NCBI RefSeq assembly: GCF_027596085.1
Contig: NC_072450.1
Coordinates: forward strand, 32,868,554 to 32,932,553
DNA: 64,000 nucleotides
Direction: 5' to 3'
From: Anoplopoma fimbria
Lineage: Eukaryota; Chordata; Actinopteri; Perciformes; Anoplopomatidae
Shown one piece after another: positions 16,171 to 28,700 of this stretch; the first letter of the stretch is position 1; each line of letters begins with the position of its first letter. The notes beneath the pieces were generated by a model. It was not told where the DNA came from. It worked only from the letters and a program-made list of their open reading frames with translations, and did no database searches. The translations under genes were made by a program, and so were the position numbers.

Positions 16171-16608
16171 AACATCTTAACTTACTGAAGATCGTTGTTT
16201 CATTTCCTTTGATCATATGCTCTTAATATTGAATGAATTCATATTTAGTTCATATTTGCTTAAGTTATCTAGCGTCAGAAAACTTTCTGTCTCATTAGCC
16301 AATACGACATAAAACTGGCATTTCATTTGTTTGGTCTTTTTTTTAAATTTAATATTATGATTACTCTTGGAGACATGTATCAATACAGTCAAATACAGCT
16401 GGTTCACACAACTGTAATATTGTCATTAAGATTACTGCACCCTTCCCAAACGCCCCTCTACCCCAAATCCAAGCACCTGGACGCCTGAATGCACCACAAT
16501 GTGTCTCTGTGGTTTGCATTACCTGGCAGAAAAAAGTCATCGATTCTGATTTGGACTGTATTCATTTATGTTTAAACTTAGTATGTTTTCTATGTTGGCA
16601 TTTATTTA
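16171..16608. other. No recognised feature
   Basis: AT-rich spacer between the candidate exon and the TIR element. The minus-strand frame at 16213-16407 has no motif or splice context. Confidence 0.55.
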
Positions 16609-16842
16609 CCGTATTTTCCGCACTATAAGGCGCACATAAAAGCCTTTAATTTTCTCAAAAAACGACAGTGCGCCTTATAATCCGGAGCGCTTTATATATG
16701 GATTAATTCTGGTTGTGTTTACTGACCTGGAAGCGGTTTTGTGTGGTACACGGCGCTCTGTCAACATGTTTAGTAGACTTATAAACTACAAAGAAACCGC
16801 AGCAGCATCACGGCCACCGTAGTCAGGAGTAACACACACTGT

Positions 16843-17305
16843 GCTTCACCATCACATACAGTGTGTGTGTATAAGGTTCACCATCACATACAGTGTGTGT
16901 GTATAAGGTTCACCATCACATACAGTGTGTGTGTATAAGGTTCACCATCACATACAGTGTGTGTGTATATAGGTTCACCATCACATCACAGTGTGTGTGT
17001 ATAAGGTTCACCATCACATACAGTGTGTGTGTATAAGGTTCACCATCACATACAGTGTGTGTGTGTGTATAAGGTTCACCATCACATTACAGTGTGTGTG
17101 TATAAGGACCATCACCATCACATCACAGTGTGTGTGTATAAGGTTCACCATCACATACAGTGTGTGTGTATAAGGTTCACCATCACATTACAGTGTGTGT
17201 GTATAAGGTTCACCATCACATTACAGTGTGTGTGTATAAGGTTCACCATCACATTACAGTGTGTGTGTATAAGGTTCACCATCACATACAGTGTGTGTGT
17301 ATAAG
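16843..17305 (+). repeat. 32-bp minisatellite within the TIR element
   Basis: About 14 copies of cagtgtgtgtgtataaggtt plus caccatcacata, with small indels (acata or acatta, extra gt). The short ORFs reading CVYKVHHHI are products of this repeat. Confidence 0.93.
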
Positions 17306-17703
17306 GACCAACATGGCTCCTGTCAAGAGACACGCTGACGACGCGGACTGAACACTCAAGGCTGTCAGTCAGCAGGAGAACATGGGAATAGAGCAGCTGC
17401 GAGAGAACCCAACATTAATGAATCAATGGTAGGAAGTGGAGGAAGCAAGAAGATGACCAGCGCCAAGTAAAGAAGAGCACACAGAGTTTCCGAGGGAACA
17501 AAGCGAGATGGCCACAGTCAGAGGACACTGAGCAGTGTGTTACTGAGCAGAGAGCAGCAGGTAGAAGCGTCTCTACAGTCTCTGTTCGGCTGAAGGCAGC
17601 AGCGTTAGCACGGGACATGAACATCAATGACTTTCCTGCTTGGTGCTTTCGTTTTATGAAAAGACTCAGACTGTTTTTTCTACGTGTTACAACTGAACAG
17701 GGT

Positions 17704-17824
17704 TGGGAGTTATTGTGAACACGTTTAATAAAGTTTGAACAATGTTGAGAGTTATTGTGAACACGTTTAATAAAGTTTGAACAATGTTGGGAGTTATTGT
17801 GAACACGTTTAATAAAGTTTGACT
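17704..17824 (+). repeat. 42-bp repeat, 3 copies, within the TIR element
   Basis: Three near-identical copies of a unit starting gagttattgtgaacacgttt and containing taataaagtttgaac. Each copy carries an AATAAA sequence. Confidence 0.9.
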
Positions 17825-18052
17825 GACTGACTGTTTTGTTTCGCTTAATGCGCCTTATAGTCCGGTGCGCCTTATATATGGAAAAAGATGGAAAATAGAC
17901 CATTCATTGACAGAGCGCCTTATAATCCAGCGCGCCCTATAGTGCGGAAAATACGGTACTTTAAATATATATTCTCAGTTATTTTAGGATGTAAATATGT
18001 AAAATCCTATTCCTTATTTTATTGAATGTTTTACATTTAAGATTCTCTCTGT

Positions 18053-18226
18053 GTATCTCTCTAGGTTTCTACCCGTTAAAGGGTAGTTTTCTTGCCACTG
18101 TCACCCCTGTGCTTGCTCATGAGGGAATGTTATAAATTTTAGAATTTACAATCTAGACCTGCTGTATATAAAAGTGTCTCAAGATAACTGTCTGTTATGA
18201 TTTGACTCTATAATTCAATTCAATTA
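18053..18226 (+). mobile_element. L2-like LINE 3' end fragment
   Basis: The sequence ctctaggtttctacccgtta, gggtagttttcttgccactg and gacctgctgtatataaaagt, ending taattcaattcaatt, resembles the 3' UTR and tail of L2-type fish LINEs, as seen in many teleost introns. Confidence 0.6.
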
Positions 18227-18753
18227 CTATATTTATTATTATTACTTAAAATGCTTTGTTATTCTTCGACGTGTTATGTGATATTAAATGGAGTTACACA
18301 ATTTTTTTTTTTTTGCCCACACATCATGTGGTCTATGGAACTCAAATGAACATCAATGATACATCTTACTACTGGTAATATTGGCGTGTGTATATTAATT
18401 TCATTAATAAAAACAAACTCTTTCTCTCTGTTGATAATATTTTGGTGACGGACTCACGTTTATTTTTTCAAATGAATCTTGATTGAACCTCAAATGAACC
18501 CCAGCTGTCTCAAAACTGTTGATATAAGCGCCGTTTTCGGGGAGTAGCAGCCATATGGAGGAAGATGTGAATTTATGTTAACAATAATATTGTGATGATG
18601 ATTATGTTTATTATTATTGTTAACATAAATTCCCCAGTAGTGATATTAGCTCTGCCAATGTCAATCAATGTACCATCAGTTTATCTTGTCATAAACATAT
18701 ATATTTTTTTGTAAACACCCCTTCCCACACTCTGTATTCTCATACTTTTATTC

Positions 18754-18820
<67 letters not shown>

Positions 18821-18946
18821 TATAAATGTATATATAGACTGTCAATCCACCCAGAAACAGGGATCAAGCTCCCAATTGGCCAGCCACCCCTTTAAGGGCA
18901 AAAACTTATGGTATTTGCTATTTACTTTTTTATTTACAATTTATAA

Positions 18947-18983
<37 letters not shown>

Positions 18984-19075
18984 CCTCCACTGACTAAATG
19001 TAAAAGTGTTTTGAATGAATCATTCCCAGGGATCAAAAAGTGTCAATACCAGTGTTCATATTGCAGAAATATTCT
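18227..19075. other. Mucin downstream flank with microsatellites
   Basis: Non-coding AT-rich DNA with a TA tract (18754-18815) and a CA tract (18950-18980). Two short inverted copies of aataataattaacataaatt type sequence occur near 18574-18630. Nothing else recognised. Confidence 0.6.
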
Positions 19076-19081
19076 TTTATT
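19076..19081 (-). terminator. Candidate mucin polyadenylation signal AATAAA
   Basis: AATAAA on the minus strand about 135 bp downstream of the mucin stop codon; the first perfect hexamer I see after the stop. Confidence 0.5.
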
Positions 19082-19214
19082 AATGATTATCTATGAATCC
19101 TAAAGTGAAGAAAAAGAGCACATGTAATACTGGAACCTGACCATGGCAGCAAGATCCGAAGGTCAAGGTCTTATAGCGGTTTGTGAGGCTTCAGTCCGGT
19201 TTAAAGCAGTATGA

Positions 19215-22200
19215 TCAGCGTCTCCTGCGGCGCTGTGGTTTGGACGTTTCCCCGCCACACTGTGTTTTGCTGCACTGGCATGTCTCCACCACGATGTAGT
19301 TGTGCTTGACCTTGGAGCCGTCGGCGCAGGTCAGCTCCACCTGCTTCTGACTGGTGGTGGCCTCTTGGCAACACTCGCACTGGTGCATCATCATGTTAGC
19401 TGCTGCAGAATATCTGTACACACACAAACAACAGCTCTTACCTCTTACCTTAGCCAGTGAGACACACTGCTATTCCACCTGAGAGAACTGAATTCATATA
19501 ACCTGTGTTGCTAAATAGACTCACATGGACGAGCTTCCGCAGCGTCCAGCACAGGACGTCACGTTGACTGGCTGCCTGCTTTTGCAGTCGTTCACCTCGA
19601 TGACGGTCTGCTCACTCTGGACCTTACAGATGCTCCGCGGCTTGCCTGGAACAACACAGCAACATTTAGGCTCTCACAATTCCATTTCGATTTGTCCTCC
19701 AAAGTCAGTTCATCATCATAAAAAAAAACTCTGAGTCCAGTAACTTACAGGTGGCGCAGCATCCGTTAGCCTCTGTTGTCTCGGTACCCTGGAGGATAAA
19801 CACATGTCATGTATTCTGTGGGTCAGACGTTAGTTTTTTGGGGGGTTAGGGTTCAAATAAACTCACATGTTCACAGTCCAAGGGAGGACATTTGGTCGTG
19901 GTCTCCTTGGTAACAAGCTGTCCATTGATGTCCTCACATGTATATTGCTTACACTTGTCATTAGGTGGTACGACTGTGTTGTTGACCTGAAACAAATAAG
20001 TCAAAAAAGAGATAATCCTTTTACGTCTTTGGCTAATACACAAACACAACTTATTTCTGCAGTAAAGGAAGCCTACCAGCTAACACCATCAGCTGTGATG
20101 AAGATGATATTAATGGTTTCTGATATCAGATCTTTATGTGCCTTTTTTTTTTTTTTTTTAATGTGAACAACCTCATTTTTAAGCATGAAAAATCAAAATG
20201 TACATTTCTCTTTGTCTTAAATTCGTTAACAAATAAATACATAGTCAATAGCAAAAAAAAAAAAAAAACTATCTTGGTACAACGACGTCCCTTTTGAATA
20301 TCCATGGCTATTAAAAATGTGAACAACCTCATTTTTAAGAATAAAAAAGAAAAATGTACATTTCTCTTTGTCTTAAATTCGTCAATAACAAAAAAAAAAA
20401 CAATCTTTTAATATCCATGGCTATTAAAATTGTGAGGAAACTCACGCAGCGGCAAGTACTGACCTCAATGAAATACGTCGTGTTTTCAGGTGTGGTGAAA
20501 ACACAGCTCTTCTGAACACAAGTACCGCAGCATTTGTCAGCTGGAGTCTGATATTCATAACCCTGGAGACAAAGTGAGAGAGGGTGAGGGAGAGAGAAGA
20601 AAGAGAAAAAAACTCCTTCGACTTTGTAAGAAACTGCGGGTGGTTGTGTCCTCCCGTTAAGCCACTTTTTGTGTCCAGCATTAACAGACCATGTATGTAA
20701 TGTAGCTTCCTCAAAGGCTGGCACATGATACTGGGATTTTTCTGTTCATATTTTCAGGTATATGAACATATATCATTTTTTCTGAAGTGTATTTAAACAC
20801 CTCATCCCATATACCACGGAAAAAAGATAAATCTTTGATGAGCTCCTGCTAGACTCAAAGACTTACTACCCGCACGTTCTTTTCGGGAAAATGATAACTC
20901 GCTGAAATTGTATTGGTCGGTACAGTAAGAGATACCAGTTGGGCTTAGAATATGGGCAAAAGCTGCTTTGTTTGGCTCATAAAAAAAGCAAAGAAGGAAA
21001 AAAAAACACAAAAATCAATTATACTGCAGTATACTGAGAGATATCGCTCACGTTTGGTCCATGACACCAGTACGGAAGAGTCCAGTGCAACTGCTAACAC
21101 TAACCTCATCGTGCATCAGCTGGTACAGTTGTACCAGAGAAAGTTGCCTCTGAGTGTGAATGTATCCCAGTGTGTGTGTGTGTGTGTGTGTGTGTTGGTA
21201 TGTCCTGTGAATAATCTTACTTTGGAGCAGTTTTTGTCGCAGACAGTAGGGTTGCAAGTGATGATGTTTAGCTTGGTTATTGGATCCATTTGGGGGCCAC
21301 AGTAACAATCATGGCAGGGTTTGGGTTTAAAAGACTCCTCAGTTACAGGTCCAGATGTTGTTTCTCCGGCTCCTGATGGTTGTTCTGGTGTTGTTTGTGC
21401 CTGTAGTTGGGGTCCTGATGGTTGTTCTGGTGTTGTTGGTGCCTCTAGTTGGGGTTCTGATGGTGTTTCTGGCGTTGGTATCTTGGAACCAGGCTATAAA
21501 ATACACATTAATCAAAGCTTTACTCTCAAACAATCAATTCTGCATTCTGAGGAAGTTTTTAAACCTGTACTTAAATTCATTGTTCTGGACCAGGGGGGAA
21601 ATAAGATCCATATTCATAGAGATGCAACAATATTGCTTCTTTCACAGTGTGATCAGTGTATGGATTATGTAAATGTGATACCGGTCTTGAATTCATGCTG
21701 AAATCATGTCATCTTCTATATGTATGTCAATAATCATGACAGATGAGGTTTGATTTCAGCTAATTCTTTGTGAGGTAAAATAGGAATAAAGGAATAAAGT
21801 TTCTTTTGATTTTCCTACGATGGCACCAAAGCTGTCCAGGGATTAATGAACCTGTCATTTGAATTTGGTAAGTGTGGGATATGAAAGGGAACAATGTAAT
21901 AATTGTTTCTTTTGGTATGGCCTGAAGAGAACTGAAGAGAGTTCTCTGGAGTTTGGACTGTGTCCTTACCTTGTACTCAGTCATGTTATAGACACAAACA
22001 CCTTTAGGAACTGCAAAAAAACAAAAAAAACAAGACACATGAGTTAGGTTGACACTGGTTATATAGAGAAGTAATGCAGATCTCTGGATGCACTGAAACA
22101 AATCTTCAGCACAGATATTTTATTAGTTTAATCCATAGAATAAGTTTTTTTCTCCCCAAAACTGTTATTGTTTTAAAAAAGCCGTTAATACGAGTATGAT

Positions 22201-22795
22201 TTCTTAAAAATATCTTTACCAATACACTCCGAACACACACATTAAAACGTGTAAATCAACGTTCTTTCTTTCTAATTAGCTGGCGTGTGTTTCTGCCTTC
22301 CCATGAACTGATAATGCATCAACAATCAGCCGTCTTTGATACTGATATTCTAAACGTTTGTGCTATACACACAAATCTACATCTACAGCTCTTGGCAGAA
22401 AATTGACTTTGTTATAGGTGGGTGCATGTGAGACTGTGACACGTTCACTACTTTTACCCCGCCATGATGCGCCCCGACAGTTTTGAACCCGAACAAATCT
22501 CAATCTCAATCATGTAGCTCGTCTGTAGACTATTATAATAAACAATGTGGAGCTCCTATTTTTCCCAGTAAGTTAAAAAGTGCAGCGGGAGTTTTTAAGT
22601 GATTCACAATTATCTCACTGAGTTTCTTCACGACATACAGGTTTGTATTACATATCGTGAACCAGCATATCCTGCTGAATTGATAGTGGAGTCACATACC
22701 ACACTCGTAGGATTGGCAGCAGGTGCCGTTGGTGAAAGCGAGTTGGAACCCCAGCGGGCAGGCGACAGGAGTGGGACACAGGTTAACGTTGCACT
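19215..22795 (-). other. Mucin C-terminus: VWC-like modules and cystine knot, 8 exons
   Basis: Exons: 22795-22700 ([20 protein letters not shown]), 22010-21970 ([14 protein letters not shown]), 21493-21221 (Pro/Gln spacer, then [20 protein letters not shown]), 20562-20464 ([20 protein letters not shown]), 19986-19867, 19788-19749 ([10 protein letters not shown]), 19645-19525 ([29 protein letters not shown]) and 19413-19215 ([33 protein letters not shown], stop TGA). The last two form the CTCK domain that makes the first disulfide dimer in the ER. The protein ends in a short basic run of five Arg. Confidence 0.92.
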
Positions 22796-25700
22796 CTGTT
22801 GAGGACAAAAGGACGGGATGAATATGTGAATACTCAAAAAACAAAAACATCAGTTTTGCATGTTTAGATGTTTCACGACAAGTTTGACTTTTTAGGAGAA
22901 GGCAGAGGATGTTGGGTGTGAAACTTATTGTACCATACAGAAAATAATTCAAACCTTTGGCTGCTTGATGGTAGGAACAACATATTGTTCGTTATAAAAC
23001 ACGTACGTTTGCTTTGGACAGCAGCCAGCAGTAATGTAAAGTATATATCATTAGCAAACAACACCGTTGGGTCCTCTAAAGGCCTGTCCGTAATGCTACT
23101 GTATGAGGGACATATCTTATTTGTTCAACAATTCATTCACTTCTAACCCTATAGCAATCGAGTAAAGGTGACATAGCATGAGAAAATACGCCAACACAAC
23201 ATACAAACACTTAAAAAGTGGTTTAAAACAATTTTTAAGATGAATTAAAACTACTTCTCCACCTGGTATTAACATTAATCTGATCATGGCCTTTGCAATG
23301 ACGGTCTGATTATGATACAAGTTCTCATTATGTCTGTCCTGCCCACACAATACAATTCATAGTGTTTTCTTCAGTCATGTTATCTTAGCTTAACAATGGC
23401 ATCTCAGTAGATCCTGTGTAGCTCACTACCAGGGAGGCCCGTGAATAAAACTCTTTCTCCTGAAGTAGCACTTGAAGCAGTTCGGCATATTAGATGAAGC
23501 CGTGCTTTTTGTATCAGCATGGTTGAATGCATTTATTTAGTTTGGTAGTTGCGTGCGATTCAGTACAACAAGTATTGTCCTCACACTACAACTGAGCTGA
23601 CTGAGATGATACTTGTGAGGGGAGCTTCGTTGCAAAAAGCTGATGATTCAGTTTCATTTGTAAATGTACTAAAAACCTAAAAATAATCGTAATGTTTACA
23701 CCTGCAGAAACAGATCACGTGTTAATATCAGGTGGCGATGGAATATACAATCGCATGTGGGTTTATCTCTTCAGAGGCAGACTTTACGACCAACAACTAC
23801 CACCCTGTGGCAACAACAGTGACATAATCCCATTGAGTTCTGTGACACTGCAACTGACCACAAGACTGGGTTGTGCAGCAGACATCTGTCTTGTTGACCA
23901 GCTGCTGGCCAGGTTCGCTGCAGCTGGGACTCTGTATTGTTGGGCATTGGACAGGCTGACACTGGATGCTCATGGAATCCTTGTCACACATACAGGTGTT
24001 GCAGCCGCTTGTCCACGTGTCACCAGGCTGTTGAAGAGACAGGAGCCAGTTAAAGACGCACAACTCCATTTTTTTTTTTTTTTTTTTTGCTAGAGAATAT
24101 GAATAGATTGGACGGGCAGAGTTCTCACCTGTTTGGGTTGTCCATCGGGTCCAACGCAACCTGGAATTCAATCAGAAACAATTGTTTGTAGATTTGAGTT
24201 GTGCTTTTGTGAAAAAGTCAAGTTTTCTTTGGGATCTCCTCTTACCGCAGGAGGCAACGCATGTGTCATAGACTGTGTTGAATAAGATGGTGCCATGAGG
24301 ACAGAAGCAGCCCTCCATAGTGTTGTTAGAGGATGCCTCGCTGTCTGCCTGGAACTTTCGGTTGTATCTGATGTTAGAAAAATAATTATTGCTTATCACA
24401 CTCTGTTTCATTTTTCTCACACACTGACAAGAAACAGCGTTTAAGTCATCGAAGCGGAAGTGTAAGCATTTCCATTCGGAAAGTTGTGTATAAATGCCCC
24501 AAAAATCTCTAAAACAACAATAAATAATAAAAAACAAACAAAAACAAAATCACATTATTGATTTATTCTTTACCTGTCATTGCATGTAGGCGCTACAGAG
24601 GCGCCACAGGCCATGTACACCTTGTTATTTGGACACTTGTGCTCTGTAAGATGGAGATATGTTTATATACACATTTTTCAGAACTCCATGACATTTCTTT
24701 GTAGTTCTATAAATGATTAGCCATATATATATATATATATCTTACCACACTGGCCATTGGTTGCATTCCTCCAGTCGATACAGACTCCTGCATCAGAGCA
24801 CTGAGTGGCATAGGCCTCCAGGCTGGTGCAGCCTGTGGCATTGCCACTGTTGCAAATGTCGGATGTACAGGATGTCACAAATGGTCCCGGGGGTATGACT
24901 GTATGGCATGGTGCGAAAACACTAGAAGGGACATACGAGCCAGAACAGTATACGTCAGGAAAAGAAATTAGAAGAGATCGTCATCTAAGAGATAATGAAA
25001 TAACGGTCCCAGTTCAAGAAGGTCAAAGAATTATTCTTTTCAAAATGTTCATTGACTAAATTGAGATTAAGAGAGCATTAAAACAGACAATTAACTGTCA
25101 ACAGTCTCATTCATTCACTATTAAAAAAAGGAAATCGGTTTGAATACGGTCAACTACAGCAAGCTCTGATACCGTTTCGAAAATGAAAAATCATATACAC
25201 GTATGCAGACATCCATTTTTGGTCTCAATATAAGATAGCATTCATATATATATATATATATATAGAAAAAAATAAATGAATATTGGTTCAAGCCTCCATT
25301 TTACTTCCCTACCATCTCCCTTACCCCATCTCTCTCTTTTAATCAGTAATACTACCAATATGGATGTCAATGAATAGCAATAATCATGCTCTATCACATC
25401 ATCCAAGCTAAGGGTCTACCATTTGTCAATAAATTGACCAAAAAAAGGATAGAACTACATCTACATCTACAGCTAACTGTGGAAGAGTAAATGTGTCTTT
25501 TTGATCCTGTGTTTTGTGCTGACAAAACTGCACAAAACAGTGTTATCCGACCTCTAAACCTTCACTAGATGATAATAATAATAATAATAATGCCACTTTT
25601 TAGCTAGAATAGTACCAGTAGGAGCGAGGGGACCCACGCCGAACTTTAGCCCGGAAAAAGTGCTCCAGAACGGAATACTCCACGCTTCAATCGGGTAGAC

Positions 25701-28700
25701 GCTTGAGGAGCTACTCTCTTTTAGGTTATTTGCTCCAAGCGTTGCTTTAGGTGGAATCACGGAGAACTTCAACGTGGTTGTGATTGCAAGCTAACGCAGG
25801 ATGGATGCATGATTAGCTCTATGCAAAAGCAATGTACCTTAAAGCGATACATGAGCCTGACGGAACCAAGACCTTTTACTATTCTGTGGTTCCCCCTTAC
25901 CTGCTGGTTAGGATATCACAGATGGCAGGTTTGCAAGCAGGCTTTGTTGTCGAGACAGGTGGTTCTGAAGTGGTGGTGGTAGTCGTTGGGGGCGGGGGGT
26001 GACGCAGGGTGTCCCTGGGACATGCCATTGGCCCGCAGTGTGTGAGCAGCTTTCCACCTGGCCGTTTGGAGAACGACAGTCGTTGTTCTGGGAGTTGTCA
26101 CAGGTCCCTGGGAAAGAAGAGGGTTGGAGGAGGAGAAGAGGTTGATGGTATTTAACAAAGAGTCCGGAATTGAAGATATAATCTGCCTTTCTTCACGAAG
26201 GGAAAGGTAATTTGACTCCTAGCACCATTCACTGTCGGCTATATTATTCATTCTGCCGTCTCTTTGACAGCCTCTCATACTAGTCACGGATGACTCTGAC
26301 CTACAACGATGTTCACTCTTTAGGTCTTTCATAGTACAGCTCCTCTGACCATATTGTGCGTAGTAATATTTTAGAAAGTATTCTAAATATGACTACTGAC
26401 GCCGCTAAGCTTGCCCTGTCTTGGTCTGCTGATTTAAGACAGCAGGACTTTAAGCTCCATCGTGTAAAATCCTTCTTTTTACTCTTTAGTAACACGAAAC
26501 GGAACATGAAATCGAAAATGTCATTTTATTGAAATTGATAATCAGTCTAAAACAGGTGATTTACGACTAGTTAGTGGAGTTAAGAAGTAAGGGAGAACAC
26601 TTCAAGACAACATTTGAATACGAACAACTTCTAGCCAAATGTGTCTTTTAGCAGTGTTGACGCTGTCGACTGGTTGACTTTAATTTAAACTTTAGTTTTG
26701 CCTTCTAGATACTCAGTGTTAAGGCTCAGCTGTACAACATATCAGTTTCATCCTGTTCATACCTCTTTCTTAGTAATTATGAAGGGTCTTCCTGTTCTTA
26801 TTTTCACTCTGGTTGCTTCAGATCTGTGAATCGTTGTATTGTCTATTCTAACTCTGCACTAAATATAGAGTTCTTTCACCAAATGATTTGGCCGACTAAG
26901 TGCCACTGATTAGTCTCCCATTCTATATCTAGTGTTCTGCTAACTCACCACACTGTCCCTCAGTGTTTCCACCAAAGGAGGAATAAGGAAGGTCAATGCT
27001 GAATGAGGAGGCCCTATAGACCACTTTGGCGTTGATCTCGGGTATCTCCAATGTGATCACCATATCTGTGCCTGTGAGGCGTAGGACAGCATTTTCGTAG
27101 GCAGGATAGATACGTTTCTGATTGACATACACCTGTAGAACAAGGTAACAAAACACATTTAGAGAAGACAGTAGCATTTCTAACTGTACAATGCAACTAA
27201 CACTGAAACAATAAATGTCTTTGACAATTGGTTATGTTGCTTACCACGACGATAGCTGCTGTTCCTGCAGTCTTCAACTGAGTCAAAACTACCCTGTAGG
27301 ACCCGTATGTTACAATGAGAGCCTGGGGGCAGAATGTGTTGTCTGAAGGCTCACAGTTATGGTTGTTTATTATTATAGTCAGGTTATATTTAGTAATAAT
27401 CTCTTTGACCAGGTAGTAAGAACAGTCCTCCTTGAAACTGTATGACTTTCCATCGAATGTTAAGTATTGGGATCCAGCAGAGCCACTGCACACACCTGCA
27501 GGATAACAAACAATGCAATTGGAAACAATAAGTAAGAGCTAGAAGAGGCAGAAAGCATAATTACCTCTACCAAAAAGGCTTTTTTTTTTTGTTTATTGGC
27601 AATTCATATTTATTCATAGTATTTTTTTGGCAGATAGTTGCTTTAGTAACTACTATAACCAAAGTCATTTAGAGGTGACTGAGTTGATAGTCTGGACCAC
27701 AGTGCTTTTTCAGTAAATAGATGTTTTTATTAAGTATATTTATGTTTAGTTTAATATGAAGATATGCTAATAGTCTTAGCATCTTGGCACAAGATGCTCT
27801 GCCGCATTTAAAAAGAAGGTTCAATTTTCAACTTACATGCACATTCATAGTGGAAGCAGCATCCGTCATCATCATAGACTTCGACAACTTTACGTCCATT
27901 GGCACAGATGGGTTGTTGTACTGTGGGACAGGGAGTGGGTGTCTCTATGATCTTGCCATTGGTGCAGGTAGCTGTGGTGCAGTTGCTGACCTCCCAGGAC
28001 TCCCCATTCTTGATGGGTATTGAGAAGCAGTAAGTAATACAGTAAATTACGTGTGTGTATTACAATATAAAAAGTGTGATTTAACAGGTTTTTGCAATGC
28101 AGGGCTGTATTTTCTGCACCCCAACCAGTTCATCAGGGGCTTTCCAAATACACTTTTGGTAATTGCGGGATCAGAAAGAAAACATGATTATGCAATATAT
28201 GGGGGCGTGTTGAAGACTGTGACAACTATGGACAATCACATTCGCTACTTTAGGCCCCCATGATGCACTGAAAGGTTGGGAATCTATAGCCTCGAAAATA
28301 AACTTATGTTGACTAGAAAAAGGCAGATTTTCCCATCAAGGCAAATCAAATATTGTGCTGAGAGCAGATGATAACTCTTTGCAAGTTGAATTTACTGGAT
28401 ATGTCCCTACAGAAGGTTATCCATGCATTATAATGCATTATTTCATTTGGCATAACAATGATTCATACTATGAGCAGTCAACTATCACCATAGTGCCATA
28501 TATACAATTTAAGTAGAATTCGAAATGTGGTCTAATATTTTGCAATATTTTTATTATGTTCTGAAATTGCTTTTTAAGTTTTAATCAGTTAGAGTGTATT
28601 GTTTACCCGTAAAATGTATAATCGACAATCTGGGAACTAAATAGTTTCCTCTTTAATCTTCATATTCAGACTTAAATATAGTCTTGTTAATGATCCAGTG

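Larger units (their letters stand above)
16609..17956. mobile_element. Non-autonomous TIR DNA transposon with TA target site
   Basis: The left end ccgtattttccgcactataa (16609 on) and the right end tatagtgcggaaaatacgg (to 17956) are inverted repeats, each flanked by TA. Subterminal parts are also inverted (aaggcgcac and gtgcgccttata motifs at both ends). TA flanks and such ends suit the Tc1/mariner/pogo group. The interior holds no transposase but two tandem repeats (16843-17305 and 17704-17824), so the copy is non-autonomous and about 1.35 kb. Confidence 0.75.
23859..28008 (-). other. Mucin D4 assembly (VWD, C8, TIL, VWC-like), 9 exons
   Basis: Exons: 28008-27837 ([30 protein letters not shown]), 27495-27245 ([20 protein letters not shown]), 27132-26949 ([23 protein letters not shown]), 26107-25901 ([20 protein letters not shown]), 24921-24746 (C8: [18 protein letters not shown]), 24643-24574 ([23 protein letters not shown]), 24367-24246 ([20 protein letters not shown]), 24160-24129 ([10 protein letters not shown]) and 24027-23859 ([20 protein letters not shown]). 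The WGDPHY motif found in many D4 domains is SAGSQY. The exon at 26107 carries an apparent frameshift in a C-rich run (25988-25999). A spacer [16 protein letters not shown] follows it. Confidence 0.9.

Noticed and set aside
16991..17351. Short ORFs reading CVYKVHHHI repeats
   Set aside because: Produced by a 32-bp minisatellite within a TIR element.
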